Below, one piece after another: positions 6,547 through 12,688 of a stretch of DNA of 12,688 nt. The notes beneath the pieces are model-generated. The model was given only the letters and a program-made list of their open reading frames with translations. It was not told where the DNA came from and made no database searches. The DNA is from an uncultured Porphyromonadaceae bacterium. GTDB lineage: Bacteria > Bacteroidota > Bacteroidia > Bacteroidales > Muribaculaceae. Made by a program: the position numbers and the translations under genes. The stretch is taken from positions 1-12,688 of the forward strand of contig URLF01000071.1 in the NCBI GenBank assembly GCA_900548705.1, read 5' to 3'. The first letter of the stretch is position 1. Each line of letters begins with the position of its first letter.

Positions 6547-7392
6547 ATGGATAAGAAACCCAGTAACTCCGGAGGATCACGTCCCTCCAACTTCGGAAGC
6601 CCGAGCCATAGCGGCGGCGCTTCAAGACAGGCCGGAAGCGGCCAGCACTCCTCATCTTCCCAGGGTGGCTACGGCCAGCGCAGTCAGGGCGCACCTCGTC
6701 CTGCAGGCGCTTCCACACCTCGTCCTGCCGGTTCCGGCACCGGACGTCCGGGAGGATTTTCAGGCCCCCGCCCCGGCGCACCGCGTCCGGGAGGTTTCGG
6801 TGGTCCCCGCCCCGGAGGTTTCGGCGGTCCTCGTCCTGCAGGAGTGCGCCCTCCGTTAACCGGCCCGCGTCCTCCCCGGAAAGAGGAACCGTACAATATC
6901 AATGAACGCATCCACGCCAAGGAAGTGCGCCTTGTCGGCGACAACGTTGAAAATGGCGTGGTGTCTCTCCAGCAGGCCCTGAAGCTTGCCGACGAGATGG
7001 AGCTTGACTTGGTGGAAATCTCTCCCACCGCCCAGCCCCCTGTCTGCAAGATTCTCGACTATTCCAAGTTCCTCTACCAGCAGAAGAAGCGCCAGAAGGA
7101 GCAGAAGGCCAAGGCCACGAAGGTTGTTGTCAAGGAGATCCGTTTCGGTCCACAGACTGATGACCATGACTACAACTTCAAGCTCAAGCATGCCCAGAGC
7201 TTCCTCCAGGAGGGTTCGAAGGTCAAGGCTTATGTGTTCTTCAAAGGCCGCTCGATTCTTTTCAAGGAGCAGGGAGAGGTATTGTTGCTCCGCTTTGCCA
7301 ACGACCTTGAGGAGCTTGGCAAGGTAGAACAGATGCCGGTGCTGGAAGGAAAGCGTATGACAATTATGCTTTCCCCGAAGAAAAAAGCTTGA
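6547..7392 (+). CDS. infC: Translation initiation factor IF-3 with Gly/Pro/Arg-rich N-terminal extension
   Basis: IF3 binds the 30S subunit, keeps it apart from the 50S subunit and checks initiator tRNA and start codon. The normal two-domain factor occupies residues 115-281. The N-domain begins YNINERIHAKEVRLVGDN (116-133), then come a Lys-rich linker (YQQKKRQKEQKAK, 177-189) and a C-domain with KEIRFGPQTDDHDYNFKLKH (196-215) and GRSILFKEQGE (234-244). Residues 1-114 are low complexity, first Ser/Gly-rich and then Pro/Arg/Gly-rich with FGGPRPGG repeats. Usual IF3 length is about 180-200 residues; this one is 281. The ATG at 6547 is the only ATG before the N-domain. A GTG at 6844 (codon 100) would give a normal 182-residue IF3. 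Synonymous differences between repeat units argue that the extension is translated. Confidence 0.96.
   Translation: MDKKPSNSGGSRPSNFGSPSHSGGASRQAGSGQHSSSSQGGYGQRSQGAPRPAGASTPRPAGSGTGRPGGFSGPRPGAPRPGGFGGPRPGGFGGPRPAGVRPPLTGPRPPRKEEPYNINERIHAKEVRLVGDNVENGVVSLQQALKLADEMELDLVEISPTAQPPVCKILDYSKFLYQQKKRQKEQKAKATKVVVKEIRFGPQTDDHDYNFKLKHAQSFLQEGSKVKAYVFFKGRSILFKEQGEVLLLRFANDLEELGKVEQMPVLEGKRMTIMLSPKKKA
6751..6837 (+). repeat. 24-bp tandem coding repeat in infC (GGFGGPRP units)
   Basis: Two adjacent 24-bp units, 6790-6813 and 6814-6837, both encode GGFGGPRP. They differ at four positions, all synonymous third bases (GGT/GGC, CCC/CCT, CGC/CGT, CCC/CCT). A third, more diverged unit at 6751-6774 encodes GGFSGPRP. 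The pattern indicates conservation of the peptide rather than recent DNA duplication. Confidence 0.85.
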
Positions 7393-7395
7393 AAA

Positions 7396-7458
7396 AACGT
7401 CCCGTAAGGCAATAATAAGCCTGATGTGACGTTGTATATGATGGTGTCTATGACACCA
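7396..7458 (+). promoter_or_regulatory. Paired hairpins in the infC-rpmI spacer
   Basis: AACGTC (7396-7401) pairs with GACGTT (7428-7433). Inside it AGGC (7407-7410) pairs with GCCT (7419-7422) around an A/T-rich loop. A second perfect hairpin pairs TGGTGTC (7442-7448) with GACACCA (7452-7458) around a 3-nt TAT loop. The region ends 27 nt before the rpmI start. In E. coli the rpmI leader contains the L20 autoregulation site; whether this is the equivalent is unproven. Confidence 0.35.
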
Positions 7459-7485
7459 AACTAATCAAATCATAATTTAACAAAA

Positions 7486-7683
7486 ATGCCAAAGATTAAG
7501 ACTAATTCCGGTGCCAAAAAGAGGTTCGCCCTTACCGGAACAGGAAAGATCAAGAGAAAACATGCTTACAAGAGTCACATTCTGACGAAGAAGACCAAGA
7601 AGCAGAAGAGAAACCTCACCCACTTCGGCACAGTCAACAAGGTGGACGAAGCCAACGTAAAGGCATTACTTGGCCTGAAGTAA
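7486..7683 (+). CDS. rpmI: 50S ribosomal protein L35
   Basis: Small, very basic protein of 65 residues, the usual L35 length, and a structural component of the large ribosomal subunit. The family pattern is clear: MPKIKTNSGAKKRF at the start, then a TGTGKIKRKHAYKSHILTKK stretch (17-36), TKKQKRNL, and a C-terminal end VKALLGLK. The ATG at 7486 follows an A/T-rich segment (AATTTAACAAAA) without a Shine-Dalgarno sequence, as usual in Bacteroidetes. It sits between infC and rplT, its normal neighbours, and is probably cotranscribed from the thrS promoter. The spacer to rplT is unusually long (228 nt). Confidence 0.98.
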   Translation: MPKIKTNSGAKKRFALTGTGKIKRKHAYKSHILTKKTKKQKRNLTHFGTVNKVDEANVKALLGLK

Positions 7684-7911
7684 TCAGCGTCATATCCTGA
7701 CGTTAGATTCTTCAACCCGAAGAACCTGAAGGTTTACCCCCGCAACAATCCCCGACTTTCCGCGCTGCTCTTGACGCCGGATGTTAGGGCGAAGGCAACC
7801 GGACCGGCCTGAGCAATCCCAAGTGGTCCGAAATCTACTAACCGGATGTCATGCCGCAAGAGCAACGCCGCCATATGTCGTTGCCGCTGACATTCAAAAC
7901 TTGTCAAAACA
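7684..7911 (+). promoter_or_regulatory. Long structured rpmI-rplT spacer (candidate cis-regulatory RNA)
   Basis: The spacer has no convincing gene on either strand. Stems readable by eye are: 7686-7692 with 7698-7704 (AGCGTCA/TGACGTT, one G-U); TTCTTC 7708-7713 with GAAGAA 7719-7724; and CGGACC 7800-7805 with GGTCCG 7825-7830, itself enclosed by GTTAG 7783-7787 pairing with CTAAC 7838-7842. CCGGATGT occurs twice (7777-7784, 7842-7849). L20 represses its own operon in E. coli and Bacillus by binding an RNA that mimics its 23S site; an L20-responsive element is the obvious hypothesis here. A processing site is another. Confidence 0.4.
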
Positions 7912-8259
7912 ATGCCAAGATCAGTCAACCACGTTGCATCACGCGCACGTCGTAAGAAAATCCTCAAATTAACCCGCGGTTACTTTGGTTGCCGCCGTAA
8001 CGTATGGACCGTAGCCAAGAACAGCTGGGAAAAAGGTCTTACCTACGCTTACCGCGACCGCAAGAACAAGAAGCGTAACTTCCGTTCGCTCTGGATTCAG
8101 CGTATCAACGCAGCCGCCCGTATGGAGGGTCTTTCCTACTCTCAGCTTATGGGTCTTATCCACAAGGCCGGCATCGAGATCAACCGTAAGGTGCTCGCCG
8201 ACCTGGCCCTCAACAACCCCGCCGCATTCAAGGCCGTTGTTGACAAGGTGAAGGCTTAA
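7912..8259 (+). CDS. rplT: 50S ribosomal protein L20
   Basis: This 115-residue basic protein binds 23S rRNA and is essential for early assembly of the large subunit; in several bacteria it also represses its own operon. The sequence is full length and typical: MPRSVNHVASRARRKKILKL at the start, GYFGCRRNVWTVAKN (23-37), the invariant RNFRSLWIQRINAAAR (55-70), YSQLMGLIHKAGIEINRKVL (76-95) and an acidic-to-basic C-terminus ending VDKVKA. The long N-terminal basic arm is the part that threads into rRNA. The ATG at 7912 is the only start that gives the family N-terminus. It is the last gene of the translation cluster and is followed by a strong terminator. Confidence 0.98.
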   Translation: MPRSVNHVASRARRKKILKLTRGYFGCRRNVWTVAKNSWEKGLTYAYRDRKNKKRNFRSLWIQRINAAARMEGLSYSQLMGLIHKAGIEINRKVLADLALNNPAAFKAVVDKVKA

Positions 8260-8283
8260 GCCAAAGCTTGAAAGCAATAATCA

Positions 8284-8338
8284 CCGGCGATGATGCCGGA
8301 ACGACGGAATGCCGCAATCGCGGCATTCCGTTTGTTTT
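8284..8338 (+). terminator. Intrinsic terminator of the thrS-infC-rpmI-rplT cluster
   Basis: ACGGAATGCCGC (8304-8315) pairs perfectly over 12 bp with GCGGCATTCCGT (8320-8331) around the loop AATC, followed by TTTGTTTT (8331-8338). A smaller hairpin, CCGGC/GCCGG with a 6-nt loop, precedes it at 8284-8299. The minus strand lacks a T run after the stem, so it serves the plus strand only. No terminator was seen for sdaA, which ends at 8432 from the other side. Confidence 0.93.
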
Positions 8339-8431
8339 ACATCCCGTTGTTTTATTTTGTCATCCTATTTGTTTAATGAGGTGTAGGGGGGATGGGGATT
8401 TCTCAAGTATGATGAACAACGAGAGGGCGGA

Positions 8432-9628
8432 TTAGATGACGGCAAGTCCTCCTTGAGAGGTCTCTTTGTATAGGGAGGGAAGGTCATGGCCGGTCTGCTT
8501 CATAACCTCGACGATACGGTCGAAATCCACGCGGTGATGGCCGTCGGAGAAGGCGGCATACAAGTTCGCGTCCAATGCACGGGCTGCGGCGTAAGCGTTA
8601 CGCTCGATACAGGGAATCTGTACCAGACCGCATACCGGGTCGCATGTAAGGCCAAGATGGTGTTCAAGACCCATTTCCGCAGAGTATTCTATCTGAGCCG
8701 GTGTGCCGCCGAACAGCTGGGAGGCCGCTGCAGCAGCCATCGCGCATGCAACTCCGACTTCCCCCTGACAACCGACTTCGGCTCCTGAAACTGAAGCGTT
8801 GAATTTGACGACATTGCCGAACAGGCCGGCTGTGGCAAGGGCCCGGAGGATTCGGTCTTCCGAGAACCCTTTTGAGGTGTGCAGATGGTATAACACGGCG
8901 GGGACGATGCCGCAAGACCCGCAGGTCGGGGCGGTGACGATTTCCCCTCCGGCGGCATTCTCCTCACTGACAGCCAACGCGTAGGCATAGACCAAACCAC
9001 GGCTCTTAAGGGAGGAGCTGTAGCCTGCGGCATGGACATGGTAGCTCACGGCCTTGCGTCGTACTCCGAGACCGCCCGGAAGCACACCCTCCGCCTCGAT
9101 GCCACGTTCCACCGCGGCTTTCATCACATGCCACACTTTTCGCAGATATTCCCATATTTCGGGCCCTTCGGTCTGACCGACATATTCCCAGTAGCTCAGG
9201 CCTGTACGCTCACACCATTCCAGGATGTCCTTGATTTTGGTCATGGAATATATCGAATCGGCAGGCTGTCGGCTTTCCCCTTCACGGACGATGTCACCTC
9301 CACCGATGGAGTAGTAGGTCTGGGCGGCAATGGATTTACCATCCGTATTGAATGCCTCGAAACGGATTCCGTTGGTGTGGAAAGGCAATACGGTTTCAGG
9401 TTTCCAGATGATTGCGGCCGGCGCTACCGGGGTGATGATTTCAAGGACGGCTTTGTCGGTGAGGTGACCTTTGCCTGTGGCGGCCAATGAGCCGTACAAG
9501 GTCACTTCGATTCGTTCTGCACCCTCAGGCATCTCTTCAAGAAACATCTGGGCGGCTTTTCTCGGCCCCATTGTATGGGAGCTGGAGGGGCCATTGCCTA
9601 TCTTGTAAAGTTGGCGTAGTGATTCCAT
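8432..9628 (-). CDS. sdaA: L-serine ammonia-lyase (iron-sulfur, single-chain)
   Basis: Converts L-serine to pyruvate and ammonia in the cytoplasm, using an oxygen-sensitive [4Fe-4S] cluster. The protein has 398 residues, with the beta-type domain first (GPSSSHTMGP at 13-22) and the alpha catalytic domain after about residue 140. The cluster ligands are recognisable: C287 in GAEVGCQGEVG, C329 in LTCDP and C340 in VQIPCIERN. The 42- and 11-residue spacings equal those of the characterised Legionella enzyme as I recall them. APTCGSCGIVPA (233-244) is also typical. The chain is shorter than the roughly 455-residue E. coli and Legionella forms, mainly in the first domain. It lies 35 nt downstream of mlaF on the same strand, so is probably cotranscribed with mlaE-mlaF. 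No terminator is obvious after its stop. Confidence 0.96.
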   Translation of the reverse strand: MESLRQLYKIGNGPSSSHTMGPRKAAQMFLEEMPEGAERIEVTLYGSLAATGKGHLTDKAVLEIITPVAPAAIIWKPETVLPFHTNGIRFEAFNTDGKSIAAQTYYSIGGGDIVREGESRQPADSIYSMTKIKDILEWCERTGLSYWEYVGQTEGPEIWEYLRKVWHVMKAAVERGIEAEGVLPGGLGVRRKAVSYHVHAAGYSSSLKSRGLVYAYALAVSEENAAGGEIVTAPTCGSCGIVPAVLYHLHTSKGFSEDRILRALATAGLFGNVVKFNASVSGAEVGCQGEVGVACAMAAAAASQLFGGTPAQIEYSAEMGLEHHLGLTCDPVCGLVQIPCIERNAYAAARALDANLYAAFSDGHHRVDFDRIVEVMKQTGHDLPSLYKETSQGGLAVI

Positions 9629-9663
9629 AGAATTTGATTTTTAGTATTGGCAGGTCGGGAAGG

Positions 9664-10440
9664 TCACTCCTCTTTGTGACCCTCGGAAATGATGTAGTGC
9701 TTTACCTTCTGGAAAAGGCGGGTGGCGAAGACGAAATCATTGAGGGCCTCATTTGTGGTCGTGAAGATGCGTTCTTTGTCACCGACCCATTCACGATAAC
9801 CCTTGTTGATGAAAATGATGTTCTCACCGATTCCCAGCACGGAGTTCATATCGTGGGTGTTGATGATGGTGGTGATACCGTATTCATGGGTGATATCGTG
9901 GAGAAGCTCATCGATAAGAATCGAGGTTCTCGGGTCAAGACCGGAGTTGGGCTCGTCGCAGAAGAGGTATTTAGGGTTCAGGGCTATCGCGCGGGCAATC
10001 GCCACGCGTTTCTGCATACCTCCGGAGATTTCGGAGGGATATTTCTTCTCGGCTCCTTGAAGATTGACACGCTCAAGACAGAAACGTGCGCGGTCAAGCA
10101 TTTCCCCCCGGGTCATCGATGTGAACATCGTCAGCGGGAACATGACATTGCCAAGCACGGTCTCGGAGTCAAACAGCGCAGACCCCTGGAAAAGCATTCC
10201 GATTTCCTTGCGCAGGTCTTTGACCTGACGCTGATTCATTTTGAGGAAGTCACGGCCATCGTAAAGGATTTCTCCCTCCTCGGGTGTGACCAGACCGACA
10301 ATAGACTTCATCAGCACTGTCTTGCCCGAGCCGCTCTGCCCGATAATCAGGTTTGTCTTACCGGTATAGAACTTGGCGGAGACATCGTGAAGGATGGTCT
10401 TCCCGTCAAATGATTTCGTAAGGTTCTTGACTTCAATCAT
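9664..10440 (-). CDS. mlaF: Phospholipid-transport ABC ATP-binding protein (MlaF-like)
   Basis: This 258-residue ATPase powers an MCE-type lipid transporter that moves phospholipids between inner and outer membranes to keep outer-membrane asymmetry. All ABC motifs are present: Walker A GQSGSGKT (34-41), Q-loop Q85, signature SGGMQKR (139-145), Walker B YLFCDE (158-163) followed by NSGLDP, and the switch histidine H196 (NTHDMNS). SGGMQKRVAIARAIA with PNSGLDP is characteristic of the MlaF/Ttg2A branch. The ATG at 10440 is chosen over an upstream one in the same frame because MIEVKNLTKSF is the normal ABC start; the upstream region overlaps mlaE. It overlaps the mlaE stop by 4 bp (ATGA), indicating translational coupling. 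The MCE substrate-binding partner MlaD is not next to it. Confidence 0.94.
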   Translation of the reverse strand: MIEVKNLTKSFDGKTILHDVSAKFYTGKTNLIIGQSGSGKTVLMKSIVGLVTPEEGEILYDGRDFLKMNQRQVKDLRKEIGMLFQGSALFDSETVLGNVMFPLTMFTSMTRGEMLDRARFCLERVNLQGAEKKYPSEISGGMQKRVAIARAIALNPKYLFCDEPNSGLDPRTSILIDELLHDITHEYGITTIINTHDMNSVLGIGENIIFINKGYREWVGDKERIFTTTNEALNDFVFATRLFQKVKHYIISEGHKEE

Positions 10441-11186
10441 TGCAACAGCACTTTTGTCAGTATGACATCGAAAAGGAGAATCAGGATGGAGGAGGAGACA
10501 ACCGCGTTGGTCGACGCCTTGCCGACCTGGAGTGCGCCCCCTTTCACATAGTATCCGAAGAACGCGGCCACGGAGGCTATGATATATGCGAACACAAGGC
10601 TCTTGATGAGTCCGTACCAGACATACCATTCGTTGAAAAACGCCTGGATTCCGTAGGTGTAACGGGCTGTTGAAATCAAGTCGGTGAAGATGGTGACAAG
10701 ATAACCGCCGAGGATTGAAGTGCCGATACAGAAAACGCTCAATACAGGCATAAATCCGACGAATGCCACGATTTTGGGAAGCACAAGATAGTTTATCGAA
10801 TTGACACCCATGATTTCCAACGCGTCTATCTGCTCGGTCACTCTCATTGTCCCGATTTCAGAGGCGATGTTGGAGCCGACCTTTCCGGCGAGAATCAGGC
10901 ATAAAATCGAGTTGGAGAATTCGAGAAGCACGATGTCGCGGGTTGCCAGTCCGACCGAGTATGCCGGCATCAGCGGGTTGGAGGTGTTGAGTTTCATCTG
11001 TATGGTACATACCGCACCGATAAAGACTGAAATCACTATCACCAAGGGAATGGAGTCAACACCGAGTTTGGTCACTTCCTGCAGGGTACGCCTGGAAAAG
11101 ACTTTCCATTTGTCAGGTATTGAGAAAGCCTTGGCAATGAAGAGGCAGTATTTGCCAAATTGGCTCAGGGATGTCGTGATTATCAT
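10437..11186 (-). CDS. mlaE: Phospholipid-transport ABC permease (MlaE-like)
   Basis: Integral inner-membrane permease of 249 residues, the partner of the ATPase encoded next. Hydrophobic segments fall at about 46-62, 86-101, 136-168, 194-212 and 229-247, after an amphipathic N-terminus. The MlaE family hallmark TEQIDALEIMGVNSINYLVL (117-136) and GSNIASEIGTMRV (104-116) are clear; this cytoplasmic loop contacts the ATPase in solved Mla complexes. Length and layout are normal. The start at 11186 is the first ATG after a promoter-like TACCTTTG (minus strand, 11269-11262). It heads the minus-strand mlaE-mlaF-sdaA unit and is divergent from udk. Confidence 0.94.
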   Translation of the reverse strand: MIITTSLSQFGKYCLFIAKAFSIPDKWKVFSRRTLQEVTKLGVDSIPLVIVISVFIGAVCTIQMKLNTSNPLMPAYSVGLATRDIVLLEFSNSILCLILAGKVGSNIASEIGTMRVTEQIDALEIMGVNSINYLVLPKIVAFVGFMPVLSVFCIGTSILGGYLVTIFTDLISTARYTYGIQAFFNEWYVWYGLIKSLVFAYIIASVAAFFGYYVKGGALQVGKASTNAVVSSSILILLFDVILTKVLLQ

Positions 11187-11363
11187 AATCAGTTGGATAT
11201 AAGTCTGTTGATATAGCTTATAAACGTTCCGGAGATTGAATCCGAATATGTTTTCCTACCACAAAGGTAAGAATTTTTCCACAAAAATGCCATTCGGCTA
11301 TTAATATACCGTGAAATTTTCGTAATTTCGCCCTCAAAATAATCCTTTTATCCCAGAAGAACA
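11187..11363. promoter_or_regulatory. Divergent promoter region between mlaE and udk
   Basis: On the minus strand a perfect Bacteroidetes -7 element TACCTTTG lies at 11269-11262, giving mlaE a leader of about 70 nt; no good TTTG is at -33. On the plus strand TAATTTCG (11323-11330), one mismatch from TAnnTTTG, is the best candidate for udk and would give a leader of about 28 nt. The segment is A/T-rich with no open frame of note. Confidence 0.45.
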
Positions 11364-11987
11364 ATGCTTATCATCGGTATCGCCGGGGGCACCGGCTCAG
11401 GCAAAACGACTGTGGTCAACAAGATACTCTCGAGCTTCCCTGCCGGAGAGGTTGCCGTCATACCGCAGGATTCTTATTACAAGGATTCCTCGCATATCCC
11501 CCCCGAGGAGCGCAGCAAGATAAACTTCGACGAGCCGAACGCCATCGAGTGGAGTCTTCTGGTGGAGCATCTCCGGCAATTGAAGGCCGGCAAAGCTGTG
11601 GATATGCCGACATACAGTTACCTGACCTGCACCCGTCAGGAGGAGACTGTGAGAGTGGAGCCTCGCGATGTCGTGATTGTCGAGGGCATCCTGGTGCTGA
11701 CCGATCCGGTGCTGCGTCAGATGATGGATGTCAAATGTTTCGTAGACGCAGACGCTGATGACCGTCTCATAAGGGTTATCGCCCGCGACTGCATAGAGCG
11801 TGGACGTACACCCCAGATGGTGATAGACCGGTATGAGGATGTCTTGAAACCGATGCATTGCCAGTATATCGAGCCTTGCAAGCGTTTCGCCGACCTTATC
11901 ATCCCCCAGGGAGGCACAAACTCTGTCGCCATCGGATTGCTCACGGATTATATCGACGGTCGTCTTAAAAAAGCAGCCAGCAAGTAA
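11364..11987 (+). CDS. udk: Uridine kinase (uridine/cytidine kinase)
   Basis: Phosphorylates uridine and cytidine to UMP and CMP, usually with ATP or GTP, in pyrimidine salvage in the cytoplasm. The 207 residues match the family (E. coli 213). Walker A GGTGSGKT is at 8-15, the substrate-binding QDSYYKD at 35-41, NFDEPNAIEW at 54-63 and EGILVL at 107-112. Then come FVDADADDRLIRVIARD (126-142) and the lid region ERGRTP (145-150). The start at 11364 is close to the first beta strand and needs no extension. A start 11 nt after its stop makes the next gene (LptB) a likely operon partner. The opposite neighbour mlaE is divergent. Confidence 0.96.
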   Translation: MLIIGIAGGTGSGKTTVVNKILSSFPAGEVAVIPQDSYYKDSSHIPPEERSKINFDEPNAIEWSLLVEHLRQLKAGKAVDMPTYSYLTCTRQEETVRVEPRDVVIVEGILVLTDPVLRQMMDVKCFVDADADDRLIRVIARDCIERGRTPQMVIDRYEDVLKPMHCQYIEPCKRFADLIIPQGGTNSVAIGLLTDYIDGRLKKAASK

Positions 11988-11998
11988 CAGACGTGGAG

Positions 11999-12688
11999 AT
12001 GCAGGAAGAGAAGGATGAAAAGATGGTGCTTCGCACCGAGAACCTTGTCAAGAAATATGGTAGCCGTACCGTGGCCAACCATGTGTCGATAGATGTCACT
12101 CAGGGTGAGATCGTGGGACTGCTCGGTCCTAATGGAGCCGGGAAGACCACCACGTTCTATATGACCACCGGCCTTATCACCCCGAACGAGGGGAAAATAT
12201 TTCTCAATGACAAGGATATCACCAAATTTCCTGTGTATCGTCGTGCCCAGAACGGCATCGGTTATCTTGCCCAGGAAGCTTCGGTCTTCCGCAAGCTGTC
12301 GGTTGAGAACAATATCAAGTCAATCCTTGAGATGACAAAGTTGTCTAAAGAGGAGCAACGCGACAAGCTTGAAAGCCTCATATCGGAATTCAGGTTGCAG
12401 AAGGTGAGGAAGAATCTCGGCGACCAGTTGTCGGGAGGGGAGCGCCGCCGTACAGAGATTGCCCGATGCCTGGCAATCAACCCTAAATTCATAATGCTTG
12501 ACGAGCCATTCGCCGGTGTAGACCCCATCGCAGTGGAAGATATCCAGGAAGTGGTCTATCGTCTAAAGGAGAAGAATATCGGCATTCTGATTACAGACCA
12601 CAACGCTCAGGAGACATTGCGTATCACAGACCGTGCTTATCTTCTCTTTGAGGGTAAAATCCTGTTTCAGGGGACATCGGAAGAGCTG
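11999..12688 (+). CDS. lptB: LPS export ABC ATP-binding protein LptB (3' end outside window)
   Basis: The frame from the ATG at 11999 stays open for 230 codons to the window edge, so nearly the whole gene is present. LptB is the cytoplasmic ATPase of the LptB2FGC machine that extracts LPS from the inner membrane and pushes it across the periplasmic bridge. It shows Walker A GPNGAGKT (43-50), the Q-loop GYLAQEASVFRKLSVENN, signature LSGGERRR (144-151), Walker B FIMLDEP (164-170) followed by FAGVDPIAV, and switch H201 in ITDHN. ASVFRKLSV, GERRRTEIARCLA and FAGVDPIAV are LptB-specific. A second in-frame ATG at 12023 (MVLRTENLVKKYG) is an alternative start 8 codons later and matches the usual LptB N-terminus about as well. 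It is 11 nt downstream of udk. Confidence 0.95.
   Translation, partial: MQEEKDEKMVLRTENLVKKYGSRTVANHVSIDVTQGEIVGLLGPNGAGKTTTFYMTTGLITPNEGKIFLNDKDITKFPVYRRAQNGIGYLAQEASVFRKLSVENNIKSILEMTKLSKEEQRDKLESLISEFRLQKVRKNLGDQLSGGERRRTEIARCLAINPKFIMLDEPFAGVDPIAVEDIQEVVYRLKEKNIGILITDHNAQETLRITDRAYLLFEGKILFQGTSEEL

Noticed and set aside
7777..7806. Slight resemblance of the rpmI-rplT spacer (GCCGGATGTTAG) to the 23S rRNA L11-binding region
   Set aside because: Only about a dozen bases are similar and the surrounding pairing differs; too short to claim an rRNA fragment or L11 mimic.
8339..8431. Possible terminator for sdaA in the gap between sdaA and rplT
   Set aside because: No hairpin followed by a T run on the minus strand was found; the strong rplT hairpin lacks a T run in that direction.
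9634..10413. 259-codon plus-strand open frame opposite mlaF
   Set aside because: mlaF on the other strand has every ABC ATPase motif; the plus-strand product resembles nothing and has no start signals.

Overview
The window looks like a chromosome segment of a Bacteroidales bacterium, and a Muribaculaceae-like gut member is my best guess. The evidence is the Bacteroidetes-type promoter core (TAnnTTTG) in front of several genes, mostly A/T-rich start regions without Shine-Dalgarno sequences, an S16 gene with a long Ala/Lys/Glu-rich tail, and Bacteroidetes-like versions of IF3, MlaF/MlaE and LptB. The genus assignment is inference. No insertion sequence, integrase, tRNA, rRNA, CRISPR array or phage gene was seen.

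Layout. (1) 1-272: the 3' end of rpsP and its terminator. (2) 295-4233: four putative glycosyltransferase genes in alternating orientation (+, -, +, -), forming two tail-to-tail pairs. The first pair overlaps by 11 bp and the second is 5 bp apart. The two middle genes diverge from a 90-bp gap holding a run of 13 T. (3) 4234-4544: divergent control region and thrS leader. (4) 4545-8338: the conserved translation cluster thrS-infC-rpmI-rplT, ended by a strong intrinsic terminator. Its spacers are long and rich in hairpins, and infC encodes an IF3 with an unusual Gly/Pro/Arg-rich N-terminal extension of about 114 residues. (5) 8432-11186, minus strand: mlaE-mlaF (4-bp overlap) followed by sdaA. 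(6) 11364-12688: udk and the start of lptB, which runs off the window end.

How it works together. The housekeeping part makes translation components: ThrRS, IF3, L35, L20, and S16 at the left edge. The rest is mainly envelope work: sugar transfer by the glycosyltransferases, phospholipid transport by MlaE/MlaF, and LPS export by LptB. Serine deamination (SdaA) and pyrimidine salvage (Udk) are metabolic passengers.

The most interesting signals are regulatory. A hairpin 26-46 nt upstream of the thrS start has a 7-nt loop that reads like the anticodon loop of tRNA-Thr(UGU), suggesting ThrRS autoregulation as known in E. coli. The T13 tract lies in the -33/-7 spacer of both divergent glycosyltransferase promoters, as expected for a slippage-controlled switch. 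The 228-nt rpmI-rplT spacer is a candidate structured regulatory RNA. All three rest on reading the sequence by eye and need comparative data.
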